From Pseudomonadota bacterium (GTDB taxonomy: Bacteria; Pseudomonadota; Gammaproteobacteria; Steroidobacterales; Steroidobacteraceae), in assembly GCA_025356075.1 (NCBI GenBank), contig JANXUT010000080.1, forward strand, positions 1 through 43,346: a DNA stretch of 43,346 nucleotides, given 5' to 3'. Position 1 is the first letter of the stretch. Each line of letters starts with the position of its first letter. Shown piece by piece: positions 19,771-29,408 of this stretch. Under the pieces are notes generated by a model. It did not search any database, had not been told where the DNA came from, and saw only the letters and a list, made by a program, of their open reading frames with translations. A program made the position numbers and the translations under genes.

Positions 19771-21198
19771 TCAGCCAAGCAGCGACATCAGCCGGTCGTG
19801 GCCGATGTGCTCGTCGATGAAGTCGGCGAGACCCTCGAGCGTGTCCTCGAGCGTCGGCGTCGTCGCACCAAAAAGCGCCTTCACGACCGCCGCGCTCTCG
19901 AACAGGCCGTGCGTGTAGAGCGCGAGCACCGAGTCCTGCTGCCAGCCGCCATCGCCCGGCAGCGCGAGGCGCAGTGCCGCGTGGCGTTCGATCGCACCCG
20001 TGACCTCGGTACGACCGTGGCGGATCTCGTAGCCGTCGAAGCCGATGCCGCTCAACGGCGCCCAGTAGCCGCCGAGATGGTCGAGCGTGTAGTGGCTGCG
20101 ATGCTGGTGCTTGCCGGCGCGGTACTCGGTGATGAGCGGCAGGATGCCAAGGCCGACCGCCGCGCCCTCGACGCCGTCCGGGTCCTTGAGCTCGGTGCCG
20201 AGGAGCTGGAGCCCGCCGCAGACCGCGAGCGTCGGCTTGCCCGCGCCGACGTGGGCGGCAATCGCCGCATCGAGACCGGTTGCCCGGAGCCACTCGAGAT
20301 CCCCCGCGACGTGCTTCGATCCCGGCAGGATCAGGAGGTCGGCGCGCGCGAGGCTCTCGGGCCTTCGCACCCAGCTGAGCGAGAGACCGGGCACGCGCTT
20401 CAGCGGCGCGAACTCGTCGAGGTTGCTGATCCTCGGATACGCGACGACGGCGACCGAGAAGCCGCTCGCCGCGGGCTCGGCATCGAACACGCCGTCCTCC
20501 TCCGGCAGACCGTGCTCGCGCCACATCGGCAGCACGCCGAGCGTCGGGACGCCGGTCAGCTCCTCGAGCATCTGCGGTCCCGGCGGCAGGAGCGCGGCAT
20601 CGCCGCGAAACTTGTTGAACACGAAGCCGCGAAGGAGTGCGCGGTGCGCGGGCCTCAGGAGCTGGTGCGTGCCGTAGAGGTGCGCGAACGCCCCGCCACG
20701 GTCGATGTCGCAGATGAGCACCGTCGCCGCGTTCGCGGCTTCCGCGACCCGCATGTTGACGATGTCGCTCGCCTCGAGGTTGATCTCGGCCGGCGAGCCC
20801 GCGCCCTCGATGACGAGGAGGTCGTTCTCGGCGCCGAGCGAGTCGAGGCTCGCCCGTATCGTCGGCCAGAGCCGCTCCGAGCGCTCGCGCCAGGGTGTGC
20901 GCGAGAGCTCGGCGTCCGGTTTCCCGAGCACGATCACCTGGCTCTGCGTGTCGTTCTCGGGCTTCAGGAGCACCGGGTTCATGCGGACCTCGGGCTCGGC
21001 CCGCGCGGCGAGCGCCTGGAAGTACTGGGCGCTGCCCATCTCCCCATCCGCGACGACGCGCGCGTTGTTGCTCATGTTCTGCGCCTTGAAGGGCGCGACC
21101 CTGAGGCCGCGGCGTGCGAACCAGCGCGCGAGCGCGGTGACGAGGAAGCTCTTGCCCGCGCCGCTCGTCGTGCCGCAGACCATGATCGCCCGGCCCAC
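19771..21198 (-). CDS. cobQ: Cobyric acid synthase
   Basis: A 475-residue glutamine amidotransferase that amidates four carboxyls of adenosylcobyrinic acid a,c-diamide in cobalamin synthesis. The N-terminal P-loop domain shows VCGTTSGAGKSFLVTALARW and KAQNMSNNARVV. The middle has VIEGAGSPAEINL and CDIDRGGAFAHLYGT. The C-terminal class I glutaminase domain has the nucleophile in LAVCGGLQLLG and the histidine in ALYTHGLFES. The start is the GTG at 21198. No other cobalamin genes and no recognisable cobalamin riboswitch are in the window, so it is isolated here; the rest of the pathway, or salvage, would be elsewhere. Confidence 0.93.
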   Translation of the reverse strand: MGRAIMVCGTTSGAGKSFLVTALARWFARRGLRVAPFKAQNMSNNARVVADGEMGSAQYFQALAARAEPEVRMNPVLLKPENDTQSQVIVLGKPDAELSRTPWRERSERLWPTIRASLDSLGAENDLLVIEGAGSPAEINLEASDIVNMRVAEAANAATVLICDIDRGGAFAHLYGTHQLLRPAHRALLRGFVFNKFRGDAALLPPGPQMLEELTGVPTLGVLPMWREHGLPEEDGVFDAEPAASGFSVAVVAYPRISNLDEFAPLKRVPGLSLSWVRRPESLARADLLILPGSKHVAGDLEWLRATGLDAAIAAHVGAGKPTLAVCGGLQLLGTELKDPDGVEGAAVGLGILPLITEYRAGKHQHRSHYTLDHLGGYWAPLSGIGFDGYEIRHGRTEVTGAIERHAALRLALPGDGGWQQDSVLALYTHGLFESAAVVKALFGATTPTLEDTLEGLADFIDEHIGHDRLMSLLG

Positions 21199-21358
21199 CT
21201 CAGCTGCCGGCGCGCCGCAATCGGCGCAGGAAATGCTGAAGCGGGCAGAGGGTCATCGGCGAGTGACTCCGGTCGGGGCAGCGGGCGCGGCTAGCCTACG
21301 ATGCCGCGACCCGAATGCCCACTTGCAAGGAGCAGGGCGGCCCGCGACCGAGATCGGC

Positions 21359-21364
21359 TAGAAT
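21359..21364 (+). promoter_or_regulatory. -10 box of the tRNA-Lys promoter
   Basis: TAGAAT (5 of 6 to TATAAT) lies 14 bases before the mature tRNA and is followed by a GC-rich stretch (GCGCGCCCCG). That pattern is usual for stable-RNA promoters under stringent control. No good -35 box is seen at the expected distance. Confidence 0.5.
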
Positions 21365-21378
21365 GCGCGCCCCGTCCG

Positions 21379-21453
21379 GGGCCGTTAGCTCAGTGGTAGA
21401 GCAGCTGGCTTTTAACCAGTTGGTCGATGGTTCGAACCCATCACGGCCCACCA
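21379..21453 (+). tRNA. tRNA-Lys(TTT), CCA encoded
   Basis: A full cloverleaf can be folded. The acceptor stem is GGGCCGT with ACGGCCC. The D arm is TAGCTCAGTGGTAGAGCA. The anticodon stem GCTGG/CCAGT holds the loop CTTTTAA with anticodon TTT at 21411-21413. The T arm contains GGTTCGAACCC. The discriminator is A and the terminal CCA is encoded (21451-21453). It closely resembles the E. coli tRNA-Lys. It stands alone, with no second tRNA nearby. Confidence 0.97.
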
Positions 21454-21733
21454 CCCGTTACTCCCGCAACCGTTTCCCTCCGGCGTTGGCGCTCGCCGCG
21501 GCGGCCGCACGTCCGCGCGAACAGTAGGGCCGGTGCGGGGCGAACTCGTTGATCCGGCGGCATCGCGCGCCCCGTGCGGCGATCGCTCATGGCAGCCTCA
21601 AGAAAGCGACGTTCAAACCGACAATCCAGGAGGGTAAGCCTATCGAGTCGTGCTCGCGGCTGTGAACCAGCTCCAAGTCGTGAGGACCGGCGGCGGCGTA
21701 GGATCGCTGTCCGGGCCAGGGAGGTTAGCCGTC
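21454..21733. other. Intergenic stretch after tRNA-Lys
   Basis: These 280 bases hold no convincing gene. I looked for a repeat of the tRNA 3' end (attachment site) and for an intrinsic terminator and saw neither. The Shine-Dalgarno sequence of the next gene (GGGAGG, about 21718-21723) lies at its end. Confidence 0.6.
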
Positions 21734-22165
21734 GTGGGAATACTCGATCGCCTGTTGGGCCGATCCGGACGCCAAGCCGCGCTCTTGACGATGACCGCGG
21801 CCGACGCCGAGCGCATCGTCAACGCCTACGCCTCCGCCACCATCGGAAAGCGGTCGTTCGTGGCGGACGTGGCGGGGCTCCCGAACTCAAAGGAGACGGT
21901 CAAGATGGCGATCCTCGCCATTCTGAGCGCGAACCCGGATCCGCCGGTGCGCGAGCGACTGAAGCTCTTGTACCTGTCGCTCGCGGATTGGCAGGTCGGA
22001 GTCGGACCGAAACCGCTCCCGCTCGGGCTGACTCAGGCCGGTGCAGCCCATCCGCCGGCTACCCGAGGAGGCGCCGCCGCCGGAAATTCGCGCACCGATG
22101 TGCCGGCGCGCGTCGCCACGGAGGCCAAGTCGCTGCGCGCCGAGCTCGAGGCGCGCGGCCTCTGA
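21734..22165 (+). CDS. Hypothetical protein, 143 residues
   Basis: I do not recognise the family. The GTG at 21734 is chosen because GGGAGG lies about 10 bases upstream; the frame is open further upstream but with poor start signals. The first 75 residues look like a folded alpha-helical domain (ILDRLLGRSGRQAALLTM, then AERIVNAYASATIGKRSF and ETVKMAILAILSANPDPP). The tail is Ala/Pro/Gly-rich and ends in a charged helix (TEAKSLRAELEARGL). No signal peptide or membrane segment is evident. It is convergent with the TonB-domain gene 28 bases downstream and appears to be transcribed on its own. Confidence 0.6.
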   Translation: MGILDRLLGRSGRQAALLTMTAADAERIVNAYASATIGKRSFVADVAGLPNSKETVKMAILAILSANPDPPVRERLKLLYLSLADWQVGVGPKPLPLGLTQAGAAHPPATRGGAAAGNSRTDVPARVATEAKSLRAELEARGL

Positions 22166-22193
22166 AAATCGCCGCATCGCCCGCGGGCATCGG

Positions 22194-23747
22194 TCAGCGC
22201 TTTGGCGCCGGCGCCACGCGCGGACGCGCCTGCGCCACCGGGTGCGCAACCGGCGGCGCCGGCCGTGCCGGCAGCGTGCTTGACTCGATCGTCATGCGAA
22301 TCTCCGGCGGCGCCTGTACATGCGTCGGCGCGATGCCGTAGCCCGTGACCTGGCCACCGCCTACGTTGACGTAGAGTCCGCTCGGATAGCGAAGCCGCAC
22401 CGAGTCGTTCGAGAGCTGCTCGGATGCCTGCGGTTCACCGACCTGCGCATAGAGTTCCTTGCGCGTGAGGCCGCGCAGCGGCGGCAGCTCGTGCGGTGCG
22501 CTCACCCCGTCGCCCACGTAGTCGACGCCGACGACGCGGTCGGCATCATCGGTGTACTCGGCGCCGAAGGTGGCCGTCAGCACGCCATCGTGCGCGGCAT
22601 CGAGGCTGTTGAACGACTCCTGGCGCGCCGTCGTCGCGGCGGGCCGACCTTTCAGTTTCTCGAGCTCCCTGCGCGTGATCCCGAGGGCGATGCCGCCGAG
22701 GTCGGTCATCGGCCGGTTGCGCCGGGCGGTCGCGGCATCGACAGTGGGGTCGGGCGTGCGTCCCGGCAGCACGAAGGCGAGGCGGATCACCGTCGTCGAT
22801 GCGATCGGGTGGCCGCCCATCTGCGCGGGCTCGAAGTGGGCGTACTCGACCCAGTCGAGCGCCGCCGCATCGAGGAGGGCGGCGCCGGAGGAGGAGAGCA
22901 CGCGCGAGCTGAGCGCGCAGCCGGTCGCCGAGAGTGCGAGCGCGAGGCGCACCTCGCCCCAGACGCCAAGCCGCTGGGCGTCCCGCGGGTAAATCGCCTG
23001 CGCCGGCGGACTCGAGGGGCCGGTGGGCTCGGGCGCCTCCCCGCCGTGGCACAGGAGGCGGCTCGCGCGCGGCGAGGGCACCCGGCCGTCGTCACCGTTC
23101 GTGCCGACGAGGCGCGCGAGCTTTTCGCGCTCGGCGTTGTAGGCGCGCCCGAGATCCTCGAGCGCGGGCCTCAGTTCGCCCTGCGTGACCCCGGGCACGA
23201 GGCGCGCGGCGAGGTCCGCCTCGAGCGCCTGCAGGTGGGCGCGGCTCTGCGCGCGCGCACTCGCCGGCGCTCGCGCCGCCCAGCGGCCCCAGGCCCCGCT
23301 CTGGTAGTCGAGAGCGGCTCGCGCGCTCCAGTAAAGATCAAGGAGCGCGAGCCTCGAGAGCCACCGCGCCCGCACCACGCGCCCGGCGTCGAGCGCCGCC
23401 GTCATGCCGGCGCGATCGCCCGCCGCGAGTCGGGCGCCCGCATCGCGGCGCGCGCGCTCGAGCGTGACGATCGAGTCCGGCGTCGTCAGCCACTCGGCGA
23501 TGTCCTCATCGATCGTTCGCCCCCTCGGATCGGCGCCGCGCGCGGCGGTGCCGGCGTGCAGGAGCCAGATGCCGGTGCGCAGCGTCGCAAGCGAACGGTC
23601 CCACTCATCGAGCTCATCGGCGGGCGTCGCCCGGGGCTTGGAGGGCGCCGGCGGCGTCGCGGCCGCGCCCGGCGTCGGCAGCGCGCCGGCGAGGAGGTTG
23701 AGCGCGAGGGCGGCCGCCGCGCACGCCGATCCCGAGGACGCGCGCAC
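22194..23747 (-). CDS. Exported TonB-domain protein with two BamE-like repeats
   Basis: A 517-residue protein starting with the GTG that directly abuts the stop of the protease gene upstream. A signal peptide (1-30) is followed by a helical region (about 45-215). A TonB C-terminal-type domain comes next (about 252-328, IYPRDAQRLGVWGEVRLALAL and SSGAALLDAAALDWVEYAHF). After it, the motif G-x-T-R-x-E-L-x4-G-x-P occurs twice, 70 residues apart (356-369 and 426-439), marking two tandem modules similar in pattern to SmpA/OmlA (BamE) domains. The C-terminus is a Pro/Ala/Arg tail. There is no transmembrane anchor. Probably periplasmic and co-expressed with the protease; the function is unknown. Confidence 0.75.
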   Translation of the reverse strand: MRASSGSACAAAALALNLLAGALPTPGAAATPPAPSKPRATPADELDEWDRSLATLRTGIWLLHAGTAARGADPRGRTIDEDIAEWLTTPDSIVTLERARRDAGARLAAGDRAGMTAALDAGRVVRARWLSRLALLDLYWSARAALDYQSGAWGRWAARAPASARAQSRAHLQALEADLAARLVPGVTQGELRPALEDLGRAYNAEREKLARLVGTNGDDGRVPSPRASRLLCHGGEAPEPTGPSSPPAQAIYPRDAQRLGVWGEVRLALALSATGCALSSRVLSSSGAALLDAAALDWVEYAHFEPAQMGGHPIASTTVIRLAFVLPGRTPDPTVDAATARRNRPMTDLGGIALGITRRELEKLKGRPAATTARQESFNSLDAAHDGVLTATFGAEYTDDADRVVGVDYVGDGVSAPHELPPLRGLTRKELYAQVGEPQASEQLSNDSVRLRYPSGLYVNVGGGQVTGYGIAPTHVQAPPEIRMTIESSTLPARPAPPVAHPVAQARPRVAPAPKR

Positions 23748-25748
23748 TCAGCGCTCCAGGACCTGCATGCCGCTGCGGATGAGCGCGAAGGAGTCGGCGA
23801 GCTCGCGCGGGACCTTGTTCGCCTCGGTGCCGTAGCCGATCGAATAGAGGACCGAGGCGGTCGCGTCCGCGCCCGCGCTCGTCTGGCCCGGCGCCATCGC
23901 CACATCGGCGATCCAGTAGTTCTTGAACTCGGAGTCGTGGCCGGCGACGCCCCGGTAGGAGGAGCCGCGCTGCGCGACCTCGTTCCACTCCTCGGTGAGC
24001 GTCGGGTTCGTGTCGTCGGCGGGCTTCACGTGGCGGCGCGCGACGACGTAGGTCTTCTGCGTCTCCTCGGCCCAGAGCCTCACCTCGCCGACGTCCCAGG
24101 TGAGCTTGCTGCCGTCGCTGAGGTAGTACATCGCGAGCTCGAGCGTGCTCTCCTCGTTGACGCCGAAGACTTCGGTCGGCACCTGCAGCTTCAGGCGCGG
24201 CGAGCTGTAGTTGAGCGACTTGCCGGGCGCAGGATCGAGCCTGATCGCGTCGAAGGACTTCGGCCGCAGCGCCGGGCGCTTGAGGAACGCCGACCACTGC
24301 GGCAGCGTGCCCTCGTAGCTCGCGTAGAAGTAATCCGCCAGCACCTTGAGCGACTCGGCGGCGACCTCGGCGTTGCCTGAGCTCAACTCAAGCACGAAGC
24401 CGAGGTAGCCCTCCGGCGTCGGCAGCAGCCAGACGAGGACGTGCGAGTTCACGTAGCCGAGCGGCCACGCGCGCACCTGCCAGTGGCGGCCGAAGTGGTC
24501 GGTGTAGGGGGTCTCGCGCTCGGCCGCGCCGAGCGAGGTGATGCGGATCTTCTCGGCGCCGACCTGCCGGTAGAGGGTCAGTCCCTGCAGCAGCATGTCC
24601 ATCGAGGTCTTCGAGTCGGCGTAGAACTTCTCATCGAGCGCACCCGCCGGCCGGCGCAGGCGGAACACCTCGACGCCGAGCTGCTTGCCGGTCGTCACGA
24701 GGCCGCGCGGCGGCAGGTCGAAGGTGCTCTGCTCGCTCGCGCGCGGCGCGTCCCACGAATCATCCCGCAGCTGCTGGACGAACGCCGGCAGCTTCGACTC
24801 GCGGGCGCTGGCGAGGAGCTTGGCGGAGTTGCCGTGCGGGAAGAGCTTCGCCGCGTTCTCATCGAGCATGTGCTTGACGTCGGCCGCGGCGTTCTTGAGC
24901 CGCGCCGCCTGGAAGGCGCGCGCGAAGTCGGCAAAGCTCGCCGGCAACGCGAACTCCGCCTTGAACGTCGAGACCGCGCTCGCCCGCGAGATGGGGAGCG
25001 AGGTCTGGTAGCGGGCATCGACCGCACCTGGCTTGCCGCGCGCCGCGAGCGCGCGCTCGATGGGGAGCGCGTAGTTCAGGTTCTCGTTCTCGGACTTGGC
25101 GAGCACGATGCCGTGCACGCGGCCCTCGGCATCGAGGAGCGGCCCGCCGCTGTTGCCGGGGGAGGCGGCGGCCGAGAACCTGAGCCACTTCCAGCGGCCA
25201 TCCTGGGCCTCGGGCGTCTCGGAGGTGAGCAGGCCGTCCCGGATCACGACGCCCTCGCCAAGCGCGTTGCCGACCGCGAACACGACCGAATCGAGCGTGT
25301 GCTCGGAGGCGACGGCGAGCGCCGCCGCGGGCGGCGCGCCCGTGACGGTGAAGAGCACGAAATCCTCGTGGGCCGAGCAGGCGAGCACCCGGTCGATGAC
25401 GTAGACGTGGCCGGCACCGTCGCGGATGGCCGGCAGGCCGAGCTGGCTGCCGATCGCTTCCCGCAGGACGTGGAAGGCCGTGACGTAGGTGTCCGGCGTC
25501 ACCGCGAAGGCCGTGCCGATCGACCAGTATTTGTCGTTCCTGATCACGAACGGGATCAGGTCGAGCGGCAGGGGCTTCTCGTAGGTGAGGCGCTCGGTCG
25601 GCCACTTCGGCAGGACGACCTCGAAGGTCCCCGCGCGCACGGCGCTCTGCAGCTCCGGCGTCGGCGAGGCGGCGAGCGCGCCTGCGGCGATGAGCGTCAG
25701 GCACGCGAGCCCGAGGGAGCGGGGCCAGTAACCGCGAGCAATGTGCAT
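23748..25748 (-). CDS. Exported trypsin-like serine protease with large C-terminal extension
   Basis: A 666-residue protein with a signal peptide (about 1-27, LGLACLTLIAAGALAAS). Residues 70-230 form a chymotrypsin/DegP-like fold with a plausible triad: H93 in YVTAFHVLREA, D129 in SAHEDFVLF and S200 in ASPGNSGGPLLDAEGRVHGI. The GTAFAV strand before the histidine is also typical. No PDZ domain is recognised. The remaining 430 residues look like mixed alpha/beta sequence of no family I know. The next gene starts on the base after its stop, so the two form an operon and may act together in the periplasm. No strong Shine-Dalgarno sequence is seen. Confidence 0.8.
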   Translation of the reverse strand: MHIARGYWPRSLGLACLTLIAAGALAASPTPELQSAVRAGTFEVVLPKWPTERLTYEKPLPLDLIPFVIRNDKYWSIGTAFAVTPDTYVTAFHVLREAIGSQLGLPAIRDGAGHVYVIDRVLACSAHEDFVLFTVTGAPPAAALAVASEHTLDSVVFAVGNALGEGVVIRDGLLTSETPEAQDGRWKWLRFSAAASPGNSGGPLLDAEGRVHGIVLAKSENENLNYALPIERALAARGKPGAVDARYQTSLPISRASAVSTFKAEFALPASFADFARAFQAARLKNAAADVKHMLDENAAKLFPHGNSAKLLASARESKLPAFVQQLRDDSWDAPRASEQSTFDLPPRGLVTTGKQLGVEVFRLRRPAGALDEKFYADSKTSMDMLLQGLTLYRQVGAEKIRITSLGAAERETPYTDHFGRHWQVRAWPLGYVNSHVLVWLLPTPEGYLGFVLELSSGNAEVAAESLKVLADYFYASYEGTLPQWSAFLKRPALRPKSFDAIRLDPAPGKSLNYSSPRLKLQVPTEVFGVNEESTLELAMYYLSDGSKLTWDVGEVRLWAEETQKTYVVARRHVKPADDTNPTLTEEWNEVAQRGSSYRGVAGHDSEFKNYWIADVAMAPGQTSAGADATASVLYSIGYGTEANKVPRELADSFALIRSGMQVLER

Positions 25749-25947
25749 GGTCGAACGTTCCGTGGGTGGCGGCGCCGTGAGCGCCTTGAGGATAGAGCGG
25801 GGCCGGCGGCGCTTCTACCGCCGCGCGCCACGGGCGAGTTCCGCGCGGACGCCCGCGCGGGTACACCGAAACCAATACTAACGATTACCTGACACGACCT
25901 GCCAGGCGGCGATTCGTGCTGTCCGGCGAGCGCCGAGCCCGAGGGCG
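25749..25947. other. Leader region of the protease operon
   Basis: These 199 bases hold no gene. They contain a short perfect hairpin, GGCGC-5-GCGCC (25771-25785), and a less GC-rich stretch around 25866-25895 that is the likeliest place for the protease promoter on the minus strand. No convincing -35/-10 pair was found. Confidence 0.4.
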
Positions 25948-26880
25948 CTACCGCGTCGGCATCGCGCGGAGCGCCGCGAGGTGCGCGCGATCGTGGCCGG
26001 CGAGGATCTCGATGAGCCCGAGCAGCGTCACCTCGCCGTAGCTATCGAAGTCCGCCGGGCGCGACCACTGCGCCGGCAGGACGCCACGCAGCGTCGCCAC
26101 CGTCTCGCCGCGCGCGATCGCAAACGCGCCGAGCGCCGCCGCGGGGTCGGCGCTCGCATACGCGCGCTCGTGCGCGAGACGGTCGCTGTCGAGGCTCGCG
26201 AGGCGGGGATTGGATTCGCCTAGCGTGCGCCGAATCCTCACGTGGTAGCCCTCGATCTCGATGTCGCGCAGGTGACAGGCGTGGCCGATCGCGGACAGCG
26301 CCTCGGCATCCACCGGCGTCGTGTCGGGCGGGCGCCTGAGCGATGGCTCGTCGAACTCCCCGAGCAGGGCCTTCACGCGCGCCGGGGCGCTGCTGAGCGC
26401 CTCGCACAGCTGCTCGGCGCGAAGCGCAGCGAGCTCCTCGCGGTGCGCGGCGTCGTGCTCGGCCATGAGCCGCGGCAGGTCCGCGAGGCTGAGCGCCCCG
26501 ACGCCTTCCTGGCTCCCGCGCCGCGACCACTCGGCGGGGCCGAGCGCGCGCAGGAGCTCCAGGTTGCGCGCCCGCGCCGCGGCGAACGCGGCGAGGGCGG
26601 GCTCGAGCGTCTGTTCCTGGTAGCGGCCGGCGATCGCCACCGCCGCGCCGTCGAAGTCGGCGAGGGCGGGATCCACCTCGGCCGACAGGCGCCGGATCCG
26701 GACCGCGAACGCCCGCTCCTCGAGGTCGGCGAGGTGCCAGGCGTGCTCGATGAGCGAGAACCCGCCGGCGGCGCTGCGCCGGTACCGATCCCCGGCCGCA
26801 AACGCGTGCGCACGCGAGGCGAGCTCGGTGGGCATCCCGGCGAGCGTCGCAAGCCTCGTTTCAAGCCCGGAATCGTGCAC
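25948..26880 (-). CDS. Tandem DinB-family protein
   Basis: A 310-residue protein built from two DinB/YfiT-like four-helix domains. The first (about 1-152) has HAWHLADLE (H46, H49) and EHDAAHREEL (H142, H146). The second (about 165-305) has HACHLRDIE (H200, H203) and GHDRAHLAAL (H296, H300). These are putative metal-binding histidines. Such proteins are often metal-dependent thiol transferases or hydrolases, or have no known activity. The two halves also share the segment VRIRR after the first motif, which supports an internal duplication. The GTG start has an excellent AAGGAGG 4 bases upstream. It is divergent from ygiQ. Confidence 0.8.
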   Translation of the reverse strand: MHDSGLETRLATLAGMPTELASRAHAFAAGDRYRRSAAGGFSLIEHAWHLADLEERAFAVRIRRLSAEVDPALADFDGAAVAIAGRYQEQTLEPALAAFAAARARNLELLRALGPAEWSRRGSQEGVGALSLADLPRLMAEHDAAHREELAALRAEQLCEALSSAPARVKALLGEFDEPSLRRPPDTTPVDAEALSAIGHACHLRDIEIEGYHVRIRRTLGESNPRLASLDSDRLAHERAYASADPAAALGAFAIARGETVATLRGVLPAQWSRPADFDSYGEVTLLGLIEILAGHDRAHLAALRAMPTR

Positions 26881-26994
26881 GGCGCCTCCTTGGGGGGCAT
26901 GGCGGGGCGAAGCCGGATTTTAGATGAACCGGCCCGGAATCCGTGGCCATTCCATAACATAGACGCGATCCGGGTGGCCGCGGCAGGGCCCGAT

Positions 26995-27009
26995 CGGCGA
27001 CAATCGCCG
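26995..27009 (+). promoter_or_regulatory. Hairpin immediately before the ygiQ start
   Basis: CGGCG (26995-26999) pairs with CGCCG (27005-27009) around a 5-base loop and ends one base before the ATG. No Shine-Dalgarno sequence is visible, so the hairpin occupies the position where the ribosome would bind. It may limit translation; this is an inference. Confidence 0.35.
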
Positions 27010-27010
27010 G

Positions 27011-29154
<2,144 letters not shown>

Positions 29155-29158
<4 letters not shown>

Positions 29159-29334
29159 ACGAGGAGCTGCCGCGCCACGAGCCGCTGCCGAGGCTGTTCG
29201 ACCCGCTCCTCGCCGGATTCCAGCCGACCCCGTCGCAGCGCCTCACCGGGCGGCTCCTGATCGCGCTCGTCCGGATTCCCGGGGCCCTCGGGCTCCTCCG
29301 GGCCTGGCACGCCCGGCAGGCCCGCCGTCGCTGA
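29155..29334 (+). CDS. Small basic protein coupled to ygiQ
   Basis: A 59-residue protein whose ATG overlaps the ygiQ stop (ATGA). The sequence begins [20 protein letters not shown], continues with a short hydrophobic helix ([18 protein letters not shown]) and ends very basic (ARQARRR). No known family is recognised. The exact stop-start overlap, as used by known genes elsewhere in this window, is the main reason to accept it as real. It could be a membrane-surface peptide or a partner of YgiQ; the function is unknown. Confidence 0.55.
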
Positions 29335-29355
29335 ACGGATTCCCTCCCGCGCCGC

Positions 29356-29385
29356 TTGCCCCCGGCGGGCGAGCGCCAGTAGATT
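29356..29385 (+). promoter_or_regulatory. Candidate thrA promoter
   Basis: TTGCCC (29356-29361) and TAGATT (29380-29385) are separated by 18 bases and lie 24 bases before the thrA start. Each hexamer matches 4 of 6. No threonine-rich leader peptide or attenuator was found, unlike in E. coli. Confidence 0.4.
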
Positions 29386-29408
29386 GTGCGGCGCAACTAG
29401 AAAGGTCG

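Noticed and set aside
21327-21364. TTGCAA at 21323 as the -35 box of the tRNA promoter
   Set aside because: The spacing to TAGAAT is 30 bases, too long for a sigma-70 promoter.
21199-21378. Possible cobalamin riboswitch before cobQ
   Set aside because: No recognisable B12-box or conserved stem pattern in the minus-strand leader.
21379-22165. tRNA-Lys as an integration site for an island
   Set aside because: No duplicate of the tRNA 3' end and no integrase gene seen in the window.
22320-24380. Plus-strand open frame of 686 residues across the TonB-domain and protease genes
   Set aside because: Arg/Ala/Gly-rich shadow with no domain; it spans two opposite-strand genes with recognisable motifs and signal peptides.
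29335-29408. Threonine attenuator and leader peptide before thrA
   Set aside because: Only 74 bases, with no short frame rich in Thr/Ile codons and no terminator hairpin with a T-run.
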